A stretch of DNA of 64,000 nt. It comes from Cristatella mucedo (Eukaryota; Bryozoa; Phylactolaemata; Cristatellidae). A program made the position numbers and the translations under genes. The notes under the pieces were generated by a model. It did no database searches and had not been told where the DNA came from. It saw only the letters and a list, made by a program, of their open reading frames with translations. The stretch is from contig WPIO01000063.1 of assembly GCA_009760855.2 (NCBI GenBank), forward strand, positions 98,501 to 162,500, in the 5' to 3' direction. Positions 14,201 to 22,500 of the stretch are shown here, piece by piece; positions within the stretch are counted from its first letter, which is position 1, and every line of letters starts with the position of its first letter.

Positions 14201-17200
14201 CTTTGGTAGTACGAGCCACGAATAAACCCTGGGTTTGTCACACAAACAACGTTGTTAGCCAAACACAATAACTTATAATAACTATCATAGGTGCACTATG
14301 CTGACCATTATTGGTTTGAAGATGAAACGTAGATCCTGGGCTATCATAGTGTTATGACACTCCATACATATGAACATTCACTTGAAACAAATGCAAAAAT
14401 ATATGCACTGCCAGTACAATAAATCACTGGTATTACATAGTTCTACCTGAGAGTAGTTCTGCTTAGCCAAAGGATAACTTTAGGTTTTTCCCTGCCTAGC
14501 AGGAGTCTGATGCATGCCAAAGATGATGAGTGGTGAAAGTTGGCAGCTCCCTAAACATGTATACGACAGAAAATGTGGCATCCTGGGCTCTCGGTCCTAG
14601 CCTAGTAATAAGGTGCTGGGACTTCACGACGAAGGTTGTGGATTCGAGTTCTGCTGCTGAAAATTCTTCATTGCTCACTGCTAGTGGAGTGATAGCTGCA
14701 ATAAATCTTCTGTCGGCAGTACAAGTGTGCCTAATCAACCTGATAACCTTTACATTATTATACTTATGAAGAGCCACCTGTTTGTATAGGCCTTAGGCAG
14801 AGATGCCAAAATTGCTACTTTTACCAATTGTTCACTATTCTTTTCCGTTAGGCAGCTATTCAATTATTGCTTACCTATTAATTGAATTCCTATTGCTTGA
14901 CCAACAAACGAATCCAGTGTGGTGCTGATGCAGTGGCTCACCCAGCCACCAGATCAGGAATTAGATATGTTCAAATAGCACTCTCCACAGCTTGGGTACA
15001 TATTACTAAATGCTGTCAATTTTGTAAACAAGCCAAAAAAGGCATGTCGTAGAATGGGATTCCATGCTTTCTACCACTTCTAAGCAGCACCACAGGCAAT
15101 ACATTGTACTAATATGACAGAGCACGCAGCCTTGTATCAAAAGGTTTTCATTCAGGGAGGACATACTCATGAAATCGGAATGATAAAGTAAATGGTGGAC
15201 CCAGGAGTTTCAGGAGCAACATAGTAAGCACGTTTTCTTGGTAAGATGACAAATTACAGCAACCCATATAGTTGTCCCGTGCTACTCCGCTCGTTCGACT
15301 TTCGTGGCTTCACTCTATCGTGGTTTTTCGAAATACGTGTATGTTCATGAAAATGCTCGAAATATAAAATATAATAATAATAATGTACTTGATAAAGTGC
15401 CCTCAGAGAACTTAATCTCTTTCTAGGCGTTTTACATTTGCTGCAAAGGGAAATGCAATTGAATGGTAAGTAAAATCATGCTTGAAAAAGACGAACAAAA
15501 TGAATAACATGGTTAGGGGTTACATGCACAGGGTCAGCATGCAAATGTGGTTAGTGGCAGCATGCACAGTGTAAGCACGCATAAGCACATCAAGGACGAA
15601 TCACAGGGACCCACTAAATGCTGTCCTAAATAGGTGTGTTTTTAAGTTCCTTTTAAATGTGGTCAGGTCAGGGGATGTTCTGAGCTAGGCCGGGAGGGAG
15701 TTCCAGGCTTTGGGAGCATACGAACTAAATGCACGGTCTCCAAAGGATTTGAGGTTTGTACGAGGTATTTCTAGACTGTTGGATTCCGAAAAGCAGGTGG
15801 TACGATGCTTGGCCTGATGGGGTAGTATGTCGGAGAGATAGGCTGGAGCCATAAAATGAAGGGACCTAAAAGTCAGCGACAAAACTTTGAAGTCAATCCG
15901 TTGCTTGACTGGTAGCCAGTGCAGGTCGGCAAGAAGTGGAATAATGTGGCAACTGCGGCGCTCACGACAGACAAGCCTAGGTGCAGAGTTTTGCACCAGC
16001 TGCAATCGCCTGATCGCACATGCTGGTAGGCCAGTAAGCAGTGAGTTGCAGAAGTCGAGACGGGATGTCACGAATGCATGGACCAACTTTGACGTGGTAT
16101 CCTTATCTAAAGAAGCCCGAATTTTAGCAATATTATGAAGCTGAAAATAGGCAGATTTGACCGTGGAGCTGATATGGTCGTCTAACGAGAGGTCGCTTTG
16201 GAATATGACACCTAGATTTCGAGCTGATTCGACAGGAGATATGCTGGCAGAGCCAATTTTGAGCGTCAGCCTTCATATAGCGTGCTCTCATTTGTCTGAG
16301 TCAATAATACGCCCCTGTATTACAGTTAAAATTAAAATTACTGTATGTATAGAACGCAGAAGAAGACGACGATGCACCTGTTCAAGATACTGCACCACCT
16401 GAATACTCTCCTACTGAAGTCGGGCCCTCCGAGAAGCAGTACTTCTTTGCTGTGCTGTACATCTCTTCATCTTAATCGCTTCATCACCAAACGCACTATT
16501 TTCATAGCTTGGTGTTTGTGCATAAGAATAGTGTGTGTGCAATTAAATAAACAATAACAACAATACGATGTTTGTAACGTCTAATAGGCCTTATTTTCTC
16601 TTATTTTGTTTAATATATTTGGTAATACGATCGTAATGATGACCAAAGGGGTATTATTTCGAGACCGGAGGGCTCTAACAACGTTAAAAACCGTATTTAG
16701 GTCATTAACAGGTCTTCTATGCTCTAACTACGAAAATATTCGATTTATAGATAAAGAATCCTGGTTCGCGGAAATTCACCTATTGGGGTAGAGTCTGGAG
16801 CAGATTAACCGCAATAAACAAGTGTCGACATTACTGCACTGCAGCTAGTTACTTCCCTAATCATGAAGGATGCATAGAAATACAAATAGCAGTTTACACT
16901 CGACATTACTGCACTGCAGCTAGTTACTTCCCTAATCATGAAGGATGCATAGAAATACAAATAGCAGTTTACTAACAGGTAGATGGTGAGTCTTGCTTCC
17001 TACCAGCTCGAAGTCTTCGGTGTTCAATCGCCAATACTGCAGGGGCGGTTCGGACTTACGGAAAGACTTGGTGAAGACTCTGCAGCCAAACCCAGTTCAA
17101 CTTTTTCAGCCAAGACTTAGCAAACGACCAATCATAGATGCCGGTTCAGGCCAGGCCCGCCTACTGCGTTGCTTAGCAAGGAATGGTGGACGACTTGACC

Positions 17201-19802
17201 AGCAAAGTCATCGATGCATCCCTGGCGAGTCCCTGTTTATGGGACGCACTGAGTTTGGAGTTTAAAAATCAGATTTTGAGCGATAAAGGCTATAACGGAC
17301 AGATTTAATTCTACCGGCGATTGTGTTAGCGTGGCCTGGCTGTGGAGAAATTCCCTCGCTATCCCATGGATGCTCAGTGGGTGGAGCGACTAGGAAGCCA
17401 GACCTAGAGCATGACTGCCGTCTAAACCACCGGCAAAGCCGAAGACCGTAGTCAGACTCGAGTAGGTAGGAAGCAAGACTCACCGTCTAAACCAGGCTTA
17501 AGACAACTACAAAACGTGCTCCAGCTGTTGCGCAGATCAGGCAAGCAACCCTAAGCCCAAAGTCGGCACTTCACAGAACCAAAATACAAGTAAACAGCCA
17601 CCAGGCCATGCATAAGGTCCTCAACTCACCAAAACTGTGTCTTACAATAACAGCACACGCGACGTGGCTTTCTCTCCTTCGCACGAATTATGTGGTGGCA
17701 ATTGGGTCCAGGACAAAATTGTAGCTGAGGATGGTTCTACAGCATGGTCATTTCAAAAACAAATAAAAGGATACAGAATGCTCTATGATAACTGGCTGAA
17801 AGCAAGCTACTTTTGCAGAAGGATGTGAACTGGCTACTGCAAGGAAACATAAATCACACACTAGAGGTAGTGTTAGCAAGCAGCAGCCACGGAATATCAG
17901 AGGTCCCACACAGTCGAGTCTTGAATGAAATAAAGAGAAAAATAGAGCAGTATAGAGACAAAACAACCAGCAATACCATATCAGCAGTGCGACATTCAAC
18001 AGCTAATCCACAATTTCATCACCAAAAATTGTCGACAATATATGAACGTGGAGGACTGGGGGCCAAAAAAAAGCATAGCATAACTCCTAAATTGACCTTG
18101 TCGCAAATAAAAATCACTTTTTTGCGTAAAAACTACAATATACAAGGTTTTCCATGCAACTACAGCAGCAAAACTACTTTATCAATGTAACAGCCATCAA
18201 GCATCAGCAATGTAACAGCCATCAAGCATCAGCATACGTCAAAAGAATTCAGAAAAATAAGCTTACTTTGACGTAGTCTTTGAATGCAAATGTCTGGTAT
18301 TTTTCCATAAGTGCAGTTGAGTCGCAAGTGATGCTATGCACAAAGCTTTCGAGTACCAGCACATGACATTCTGGTTGCATGCACTCCAACCCTGTAGAGT
18401 AACGGTCGGCAAAGTTACAGATACCTAGCTGTATTATGCAGCTCCCAACGGCAGAAAAATACAAGCAATGCAGTGCAGTCATGGCCCCACTGACCGGTCG
18501 ATATGCCTTGCATCAGCTGGGTGTGAATGTGAGTAAGCCAACACTCTTTACAAAACTTATGCCCACACACCAGCTCGTGGAACTCAAGCTCGACCGGTGG
18601 TGATGATGCAGAGCAAACGTCACAGCTGACAACTCTGTTGGCAACAGAAGGCGGGGCAACATTCCTGTGGGCCGTACCCTGACTTCGCAGCTTTGAGGAG
18701 TCGTACTTGAGCTACAAAAAAGACGTGCGAGTAGCAGCCTCTGGCACTACGTCGTGCCAGCCGTGCATAGAACTGAATGTGCTCAAAGTTGACCGGCAAT
18801 CAGTAAAATCAGTTCAGCACAATGCACGACGGTCATGACCAAATCTCACATTCTTGCCTCGATTTACCAGCGCCGTGAGCAAGATACGGAAGAAGAATGC
18901 AAAATAGTAAAGGCAGCGTGCATAAAAAATGTTGCAGATAACAGCAGCACAACCCCTAGCCCAATGGATAGAAGCCTAGAAAACTGAAAGCACCCTATAT
19001 ACGCTATAATAGTCACCAAAGAAGTGTCACGCTTAAAGAGTCACAAGCCATCCACAGTGATGCACTGCACGGCACAACAATGTCGTCTAGTGTTTTTCCA
19101 TAGCTTGGGCAAGCCGAACTTACAGCCACGGCCGTTTTCTGGTCTTGGACAGCAGGCAGAAGATGGGAATCCATGAGCAGCTTTTCAGCACCTTTGTTGT
19201 ACCTGCGTTTACAAGGTTTCGCTCCTGCATGGCAACTCCCAGATGAAGCAAGCATTAACCAAGCAGGTCTGCAGCAGATCCTAGGACTCAGCCGCCGACG
19301 AGGCTACTTCGTTGAGCATGCGCTAAAAAGCTGATTATCAAAGCACTAGAGCTCTCCCGTTCTGAGAGACTCGAGCTCTATCAGCCGTTGGCAACCAGCA
19401 GTTGAAGGAGTACAAACCTGTGTACGATGTCTTCGACTTTCCACGAATGCATGTGCAGTAACGCTTTGGCAAGCGATGCTTCTATCTACAAAATGCATCA
19501 GAGCCAAGGCTCTTGCGTGCAAAATCTAGCAGAGGCATGTTTAACAGATTGCAGCACAAACCCGAAGAAGCCGGTCATCCTACCTTTAACTGAGAAATGA
19601 GGTTGGCTACAGCTTCGTTAAGCAACCGCTCGACATCGTTGACGCTGAGCACGTCAAATTCAAAAGACTCAGGGTCTAACTTCTTTTCAGGCATGCCCGA
19701 GTCCTCGAAGTCGTCGGATGCTGCCCGATAGTAGTAATCCTCACCAAGATCTTCGTCCCCATCGTGCGACCCCATGGAGCAGTGGTCCTCTTCGTCACTC
19801 AT
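2132..19802 (-). CDS. ARIH2: Ariadne-2 type RBR E3 ubiquitin ligase, ten exons, C-terminus off window
   Basis: Ten exons join in phase at GT-AG sites: 19584-19802, 19418-19485, 19124-19202, 18495-18711, 18267-18391, 17630-17736, 13902-14019, 7813-7909, 5783-5907, 2132-2275. They sum to 1299 nt (433 codons) without a stop. The order is acidic N-terminus (1-50), UBA-like segment (about 51-115), RING1 (C152, C155, C171, H173, C176, C179, C198, C203), IBR (about 244-285), RING2 (from C312) with predicted catalytic C325 in [10 protein letters not shown], then the start of the Ariadne domain (about 345 on). Family knowledge: RBR ligases take ubiquitin from an E2 onto the RING2 cysteine before passing it on, and ARIH2 works with neddylated CUL5 complexes. 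[13 protein letters not shown] and GTWIDWQYL match vertebrate ARIH2 as I recall it and separate it from ARIH1. About 60-75 C-terminal residues should lie left of the window. The start is the ATG with cagaATGA context that opens the acidic N-terminus. Confidence 0.95.
2950..3300 (+). repeat. LINE-A fragment (RT C-terminal region)
   Basis: This is degraded sequence corresponding to [23 protein letters not shown] and [11 protein letters not shown] of better copies. It carries several stops and shifts and has no intact tail. Confidence 0.7.
3625..4370 (-). repeat. LINE-B, 5'-truncated C-terminal copy
   Basis: An open minus-strand frame encodes the RT C-terminal tail, including [32 protein letters not shown] and [17 protein letters not shown]. 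The 3' end reads into an ATGTA-type repeat at about 3637. The last 270 bp are nearly identical to 42371-42638, so this copy is young. Confidence 0.88.
4490..4980 (-). repeat. LINE-B, older degraded copy
   Basis: Minus-strand frames include [20 protein letters not shown], matching [25 protein letters not shown], and a diverged 3' region. It has much more change than the neighbouring copy. Confidence 0.65.
5588..5705 (-). repeat. LINE-A 3' UTR fragment
   Basis: It carries the reversed stem-loop block (GCGCCTTCAGAACTTAAATC) followed by UTR sequence. It lies just 3' of ARIH2 exon 9 on the gene strand. Confidence 0.65.
5783..5907 (-). CDS. ARIH2: ARIH2 exon 9: RING2 end and Ariadne domain start
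   Basis: This exon encodes [18 protein letters not shown] with the last RING2 ligands, then [15 protein letters not shown], a hallmark of ARIH2. The acceptor is GTGATCAG and the donor GTAAGC. It ends in frame 0. Confidence 0.96.
6285..7190 (+). repeat. LINE-A, 5'-truncated, split by SINE-1
   Basis: It encodes [24 protein letters not shown]-type RT tail, is interrupted at about 6595-6780 by SINE-1, then continues [20 protein letters not shown], a 3' UTR, the stem-loop and (ATT)n at 7168-7189. It lies in the ARIH2 intron between exons 8 and 9. Confidence 0.88.
6595..6778 (+). repeat. SINE-1 (tRNA-derived)
   Basis: There is a perfect box B, GGTTCGAATCC, at 6661-6671. The body contains GCAAGCGGTGGTGATAGCCG. 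The 3' hairpin GCTG-CTTAAT-CAGC is at 6750-6763. It is inserted inside LINE-A. Confidence 0.85.
7191..7812. other. ARIH2 intron, unassigned
   Basis: No repeat family was recognised. A run of G lies at about 7631-7640. Confidence 0.4.
7813..7909 (-). CDS. ARIH2: ARIH2 exon 8: RING2 with catalytic cysteine
   Basis: This exon encodes [17 protein letters not shown] and [13 protein letters not shown], nearly identical to human ARIH2. C325 (GGCNHM) is the predicted thioester cysteine. The acceptor is TTTTGTCAG and the donor GTAAAG. It ends one base into Glu. Confidence 0.96.
8240..9870 (+). repeat. LINE-A, long degraded copy (endonuclease end to RT)
   Basis: Blocks correspond in order to the region after the endonuclease (8440-8660), the RT core around DHQ(A)LL and the YADDAQF-like motif near 9190, then [11 protein letters not shown]- and [10 protein letters not shown]-type tail (9440-9870). 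An internal part is missing and many stops are present. It lies in the ARIH2 intron between exons 7 and 8. Confidence 0.75.
9900..11068 (+). repeat. LINE-A, degraded RT copy with 3' end
   Basis: It starts at KTLERVVAV-like RT sequence, passes AFDTINHQ and EYGVPQGPM, runs to an RT tail and ends with the stem-loop block and (ATT)n at about 11058. It directly follows another LINE-A copy in the same orientation. Confidence 0.78.
11080..11265 (+). repeat. LINE-A C-terminal fragment
   Basis: It corresponds to [19 protein letters not shown] and the following tail, and abuts the preceding copy. Confidence 0.6.
11545..11850 (+). repeat. Cluster of SINE-2 and LINE-A 3' pieces
   Basis: A SINE-2 tail lies at 11550-11605 (CGCCTGAATAGAGATTAAGT), a LINE-A tail at 11695-11760, and a SINE-2 3' half with box B-like GGACTTGAGCCC at 11755-11850. 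Confidence 0.65.
11905..11975 (-). repeat. LINE-A 3' end fragment
   Basis: It has a reversed (ATT)n and the block GAGAACTCAATCTCTTTCTA. Confidence 0.7.
11976..13901. other. ARIH2 intron, unassigned
   Basis: No family was recognised. An open frame at 12508-12723 and a GC-richer patch at 12770-12960 were noted without support for a gene. Confidence 0.35.
13902..14019 (-). CDS. ARIH2: ARIH2 exon 7: IBR second half and RING2 linker
   Basis: This exon encodes [14 protein letters not shown] (IBR ligands), then [20 protein letters not shown], very close to ARIH2 [20 protein letters not shown]. The acceptor is CCCTTGCAG and the donor GTAAGT. It lies 3.6 kb from exon 6 across a TE-rich intron. Confidence 0.95.
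14585..14745 (+). repeat. SINE-1, diverged
   Basis: Box A is near TAGCCTAGTAA. Box B is degenerate (GGATTCGAGTTCTG). The body and tail (AAATCTTCTGTCGGC) match SINE-1, and the terminal hairpin is decayed. Confidence 0.7.
15269..16829 (-). mobile_element. Pogo/Tigger-like non-autonomous DNA element, split by LINE-A
   Basis: It matches the 675 bp element at 29820-30494 in reverse orientation. One end is GTTGTCCCGTGCTACTCCGC, and the other holds the degenerate TIR AACCGCAATAAACAAGTGTC. The middle is displaced by a LINE-A (about 15362-16275). No transposase frame is present. Confidence 0.8.
15362..16275 (-). repeat. LINE-A, 5'-truncated, inside the pogo-like element
   Basis: An open frame at 15685-16086 encodes [38 protein letters not shown] and [13 protein letters not shown]. 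The 3' UTR, stem-loop and (ATT)n lie at 15372-15450. It is relatively little decayed and in the ARIH2 intron between exons 6 and 7. Confidence 0.88.
16826..16972 (+). repeat. Tandem duplication, 75 bp unit
   Basis: Unit 16826-16900 (CGACATTACTGCACTGCAGC...) is repeated at 16901-16972 with almost no difference. The unit begins in the decayed end of the pogo-like element. Confidence 0.9.
16985..17490. mobile_element. TIR element (~500 bp, non-autonomous)
   Basis: GGTGAGTCTTGCTTCCTACC occurs at the left end and, inverted, at about 17463-17482. The similarity extends inward past a small gap to GTCTTCGG and outward over GGT(T)TAGA. No transposase frame lies inside. The superfamily is not clear. 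Confidence 0.65.
17630..17736 (-). CDS. ARIH2: ARIH2 exon 6: IBR first half
   Basis: This exon encodes [12 protein letters not shown] and then [13 protein letters not shown], matching SHYQLQLCPGADC and the RRVQCNRC region of ARIH2. It is one residue shorter before the second cysteine pair. The acceptor is CTGTAG and the donor GTGAGT. It is 107 nt and ends TG, completed to Cys by exon 7. Confidence 0.92.
18267..18391 (-). CDS. ARIH2: ARIH2 exon 5: end of RING1 and linker helix
   Basis: This exon encodes GLECMQPEC with the last two RING1 ligands, then [19 protein letters not shown] and FKDYVK, matching the ARIH2 FRDYVE segment. The acceptor is CTACAG and the donor GTAAGC. It is 125 nt and ends in frame 0. 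Confidence 0.93.
18495..18711 (-). CDS. ARIH2: ARIH2 exon 4: RING1
   Basis: This exon encodes residues 123-194, including six of the eight RING1 zinc ligands in the pattern CDVC, then [11 protein letters not shown]. The acceptor is TTTTTGTAG and the donor GTCAGT. It ends one base into a Gly codon. Confidence 0.93.
19124..19202 (-). CDS. ARIH2: ARIH2 exon 3: UBA-like to RING1 linker
   Basis: This exon encodes [19 protein letters not shown] and following residues, against RYKSNSAQLLVEARV in ARIH2. The acceptor is AAACGCAG and the donor GTAAGT. It is 79 nt and restores frame 0. Confidence 0.88.
19418..19485 (-). CDS. ARIH2: ARIH2 exon 2: UBA-like segment
   Basis: This exon encodes [20 protein letters not shown] and following residues, aligned with the ARIH2 segment HSVAKLILVNFHWQVSEIL. 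The acceptor is TTTTGTAG and the donor GTTTGT. The exon is 68 nt and ends two bases into an Arg codon completed by exon 3. Confidence 0.9.
19584..19802 (-). CDS. ARIH2: ARIH2 exon 1: acidic N-terminus
   Basis: This exon encodes residues 1-73: a D/E-rich segment with a Tyr triplet ([10 protein letters not shown]), then [11 protein letters not shown], which resembles the ARIH2 stretch DPEEYQFTCLT. It ends in frame before the donor GTAGGA. The open frame continues upstream of the ATG, but the family start is expected here. Confidence 0.9.
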
Positions 19803-19984
19803 TCTGCCCCTTTCACCGGGATATCTGCACGAACCGGGCATTCGAGAAATCCCAATAGTTGGACACACACGACATACAACTGCTACACCCACAATACAAA
19901 TGAACAGGCCTCCGCACAGAGATGTGAGAAAAAAGTATGCAGACGAACGCATGCACAAAATATTAACTCTGACATGAATGTAAC

Positions 19985-20200
19985 AAACTGTGATGTATCT
20001 GTCGGTAATTCCAAAATGCCACAAAGACCAAGTGGGTGTTTTCTATGGCACATTCTAAGCCTATGCAGCTTTCTGTATGCACTCGGTAATCAACATATTT
20101 CATCTCACGAAACAAAGAGAAAGCAAGAAGCATACATGAGTCAAGAGGGCAGATGAAGTTGTGAGTAGCATAGAAGTAGTAAATAGCAAGCATCGCAATA
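19985..20200 (-). repeat. LINE-B 3' fragment upstream of ARIH2
   Basis: This is a diverged copy of the LINE-B 3' end (compare CCACAAAGACCAAGTGGGTG with 3656 onward). It starts about 180 bp upstream of the ARIH2 ATG, so it may lie in the promoter or 5' UTR. Confidence 0.75.
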
Positions 20201-20569
20201 CATCATCTATGAATTCATACACGTGAGATCTTGTCGTCACAAATGCTTACATGCACGTTGAATCTTCATCGCACCATTGATGCCTTAGCAAAAGCAGGAA
20301 TTCAGCAGCATCTTTTGCTGCTATGGAAGTTGAAAGCAAAGGGAAAGCAGAAAAAAATACCAGGACACTCACAAGGTGGCAGGGAGCAAGGATATATAGA
20401 GAAAGTCACCTGAGGTAAGTTGAATGGAAGGGGCATTGGGAGAACAGTTAAACAGGCATAGGCATTGCTAAACCACTCTTTCAACCACAAAAAGCCGAAC
20501 AAATGAATTTTCTTATATTCAGTCACCAAAATACAATAACGAGCTGTTTTCGGCGGCATTAATGTTCGA

Positions 20570-20685
20570 GCTATGGTTCGGTCCAGGGGTAAGGTGCTCA
20601 CTCCTTTTAACGACCACATTTGTGAGCTGGAACCCTGTAGCACTTGTAAAACATCTAGACAGAGACTAAGAATTGTTACTGTTAT
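20570..20685 (+). repeat. SINE-2, truncated
   Basis: Box A-like CGGTCCAGGGGTAAGG, a decayed box B region (GAGCTGGAACCCTG) and the tail start CATCTAGACAGAGACTAAG are present. Confidence 0.6.
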
Positions 20686-20889
20686 TTAATGCTGAGTGAC
20701 TTCGATGACCCTGGGTATCAGCCCATTGTTCGCACATTTTTGACCATTTTTTCAAGCTCTTGACACGCTGAGAAGCATTTTCAAGATAATACCTCAAATA
20801 CCCACTAAATCTTGCATTACTGTATTGTAATTATGCTAGTAAAAGCTGTCCTGCAAAGGCTGTAACAATTTCCATACCCTTTGTATTCT

Positions 20890-21055
20890 AGGTCTTAGCT
20901 CAGTGGTATGGTGCTCACTCTTAACGACCCAGGTTGTGGGTGGAGTCCAGCTATGGGCAATCTTCCATTGCCCAATGCAAGTGGTGGTGATAGCCATTAA
21001 TTAAGGCTCTTCTACCCCTATGTAAATGAGGCTGCTAAATCAGCTCACCTTTAAC
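20890..21055 (+). repeat. SINE-1
   Basis: Box A TAGCTCAGTGG is perfect. Box B is decayed. The body includes GCAAGTGGTGGTGATAGCC, and the hairpin GCTGCTAAATCAGC is at 21031-21044. Confidence 0.8.
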
Positions 21056-21084
21056 CTGCATCACGAGGAAGTTCTGGATAAAAA

Positions 21085-21255
21085 AATACTATCTGAATCA
21101 ACAGCCTCTTTTGTATATCGATAGAAGAGCCTTTAACAGCTATCACCACAGCTTGCTGTGGCAATAAAGGACTGCCAACCACAGGATTCGAACCAACGAC
21201 CTCGGGACCCAGGTCGTGAAAAGCAGCCGTTTTACCTAGTGTGCTATTAGGGGTA
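21085..21255 (-). repeat. SINE-1, inverted partner
   Basis: Box B in reverse reads GGATTCGAACC at about 21184-21194. The body and tail match SINE-1. It is convergent with the copy at 20890-21055, 30 bp away. Confidence 0.8.
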
Positions 21256-21769
21256 GGACTATAAACACATACAAGTAAGAACATTCAGAACAAATCCGGC
21301 TGTCGGAGCTCGAATTCTAAAGGCATGAACGAACAGGCCAGTACCTGAACAAGCTATCTTTTCTAAAGCAATTAGGAGTTACCACTGAGAAAACTATCGT
21401 AATGTTAACAGACTCTTGGCCTATTTATTGTTCTTCATATGAGACAGAGCTAGTGAAATTCAGTCCTGCCTGCTGCTGAAAGAGAGAGGCCACCTCCCTA
21501 GTAACTGCTTCGAGCATCAAGGAAATGCCGACTCAGAAATAACAAATCTGCTCCCTCAAAAGACAGCAACCACCGTAGAGGTAGCCCTCGATTTGATAAG
21601 GGAGCTTGAGCTTGCTCTTGTAGACCACAAGTCGATGTTAGTACCAAATTTTCAGGTAATTCTTGCAAGTACATGCAGAGAGTATGCACAATCTCACCAC
21701 GGGCACACAACTAGCCATGCAATATGTGGTCGATTGCACAACCAAAGTTACAAATATTGAGTTTAAAAA

Positions 21770-21935
21770 ATACTAGCTGATTTAACTGCCTCGTTTGTTT
21801 AGCAGCAGAAGAGCCTTAACAGCTATTACCACCATTTGCATCTGGCAACAGAGGATCGCCTACTAAAGGATTAGAACTCACGACCACAGTCGTGAAGAGC
21901 AAACACCTTACCTCCAGGGCTAATTCGGCCCTAGT
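21770..21935 (-). repeat. SINE-1
   Basis: The reverse-strand body (CTTAACAGCTATTACCACC), a box B-like GGATTAGAACTC and the box A region at the right end are present. Confidence 0.75.
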
Positions 21936-22249
21936 TTACGTACTACCCAAAAATTAACTCTTAACACCGTCTAGGCATGGGACTTCTGGATGGCACAACT
22001 GACGGTGGAGCATCAGACGGCATAAAATTGAGCACATGCCAAGGTCTATTAATACAAGGTCTATTAATTCACCAACTGCATTGTGTTTCCATCCCTCTTG
22101 GAGGCCATCTAGCAGAACCAATTTTTGGCGGTTTCGTGAAAGGCAATGCCTCGGCCAATGATGAGTTAAGGTACTCGGATATCTACCGGAATAGTCATGA
22201 GGCAGAATATCGTGAGTGGACTGCTTAAATGAATAAGGATTGAAAGCAT

Positions 22250-22500
22250 TGTGGCCAAGTGCAAGCAATCGTTGACTCTGCAGCACACAAAAACCAAGAC
22301 TAGATTTCGCCTGCGGATACCATCACTGGATAACTCTAACTCGCACAGTGGAGCAGAGCGCTTTGGACTGGTGAGTCCAAATTCGATCTCGTTGGGTTCA
22401 ACGAGAGGAAGAAGTATGTTTGCCAACAAATCTCGAGCTTTGGATCATCGCCCCGAAGATAAATACGTCTATTCCACGTAATTCTGCGGTTCTGAGGCCT
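22250..22500 (+). mobile_element. Tc1/mariner-like transposase fragment
   Basis: A frame reading KPRLDFACGYHHW, then ALWTGESKFDLVGFNERKKY, matches the Tc1 pattern RLxFAxxHxxW to VLWSDESKFxLFG around a catalytic Asp, here changed to Gly. Ends and TIRs were not found. It is an old relic. Confidence 0.6.

Noticed and set aside
15052-15110. Minus-strand VQCIACGAA considered as the missing ARIH2 IBR exon
   Set aside because: It has no splice sites in the needed phase. The true exon was found at 17630-17736 with both phases fitting.
19803-20024. N-terminal extension of ARIH2 in the same open frame
   Set aside because: The extension is hydrophobic and Cys-rich, unlike the family, and runs into a LINE-B fragment. 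The acidic start at 19802 fits ARIH2.
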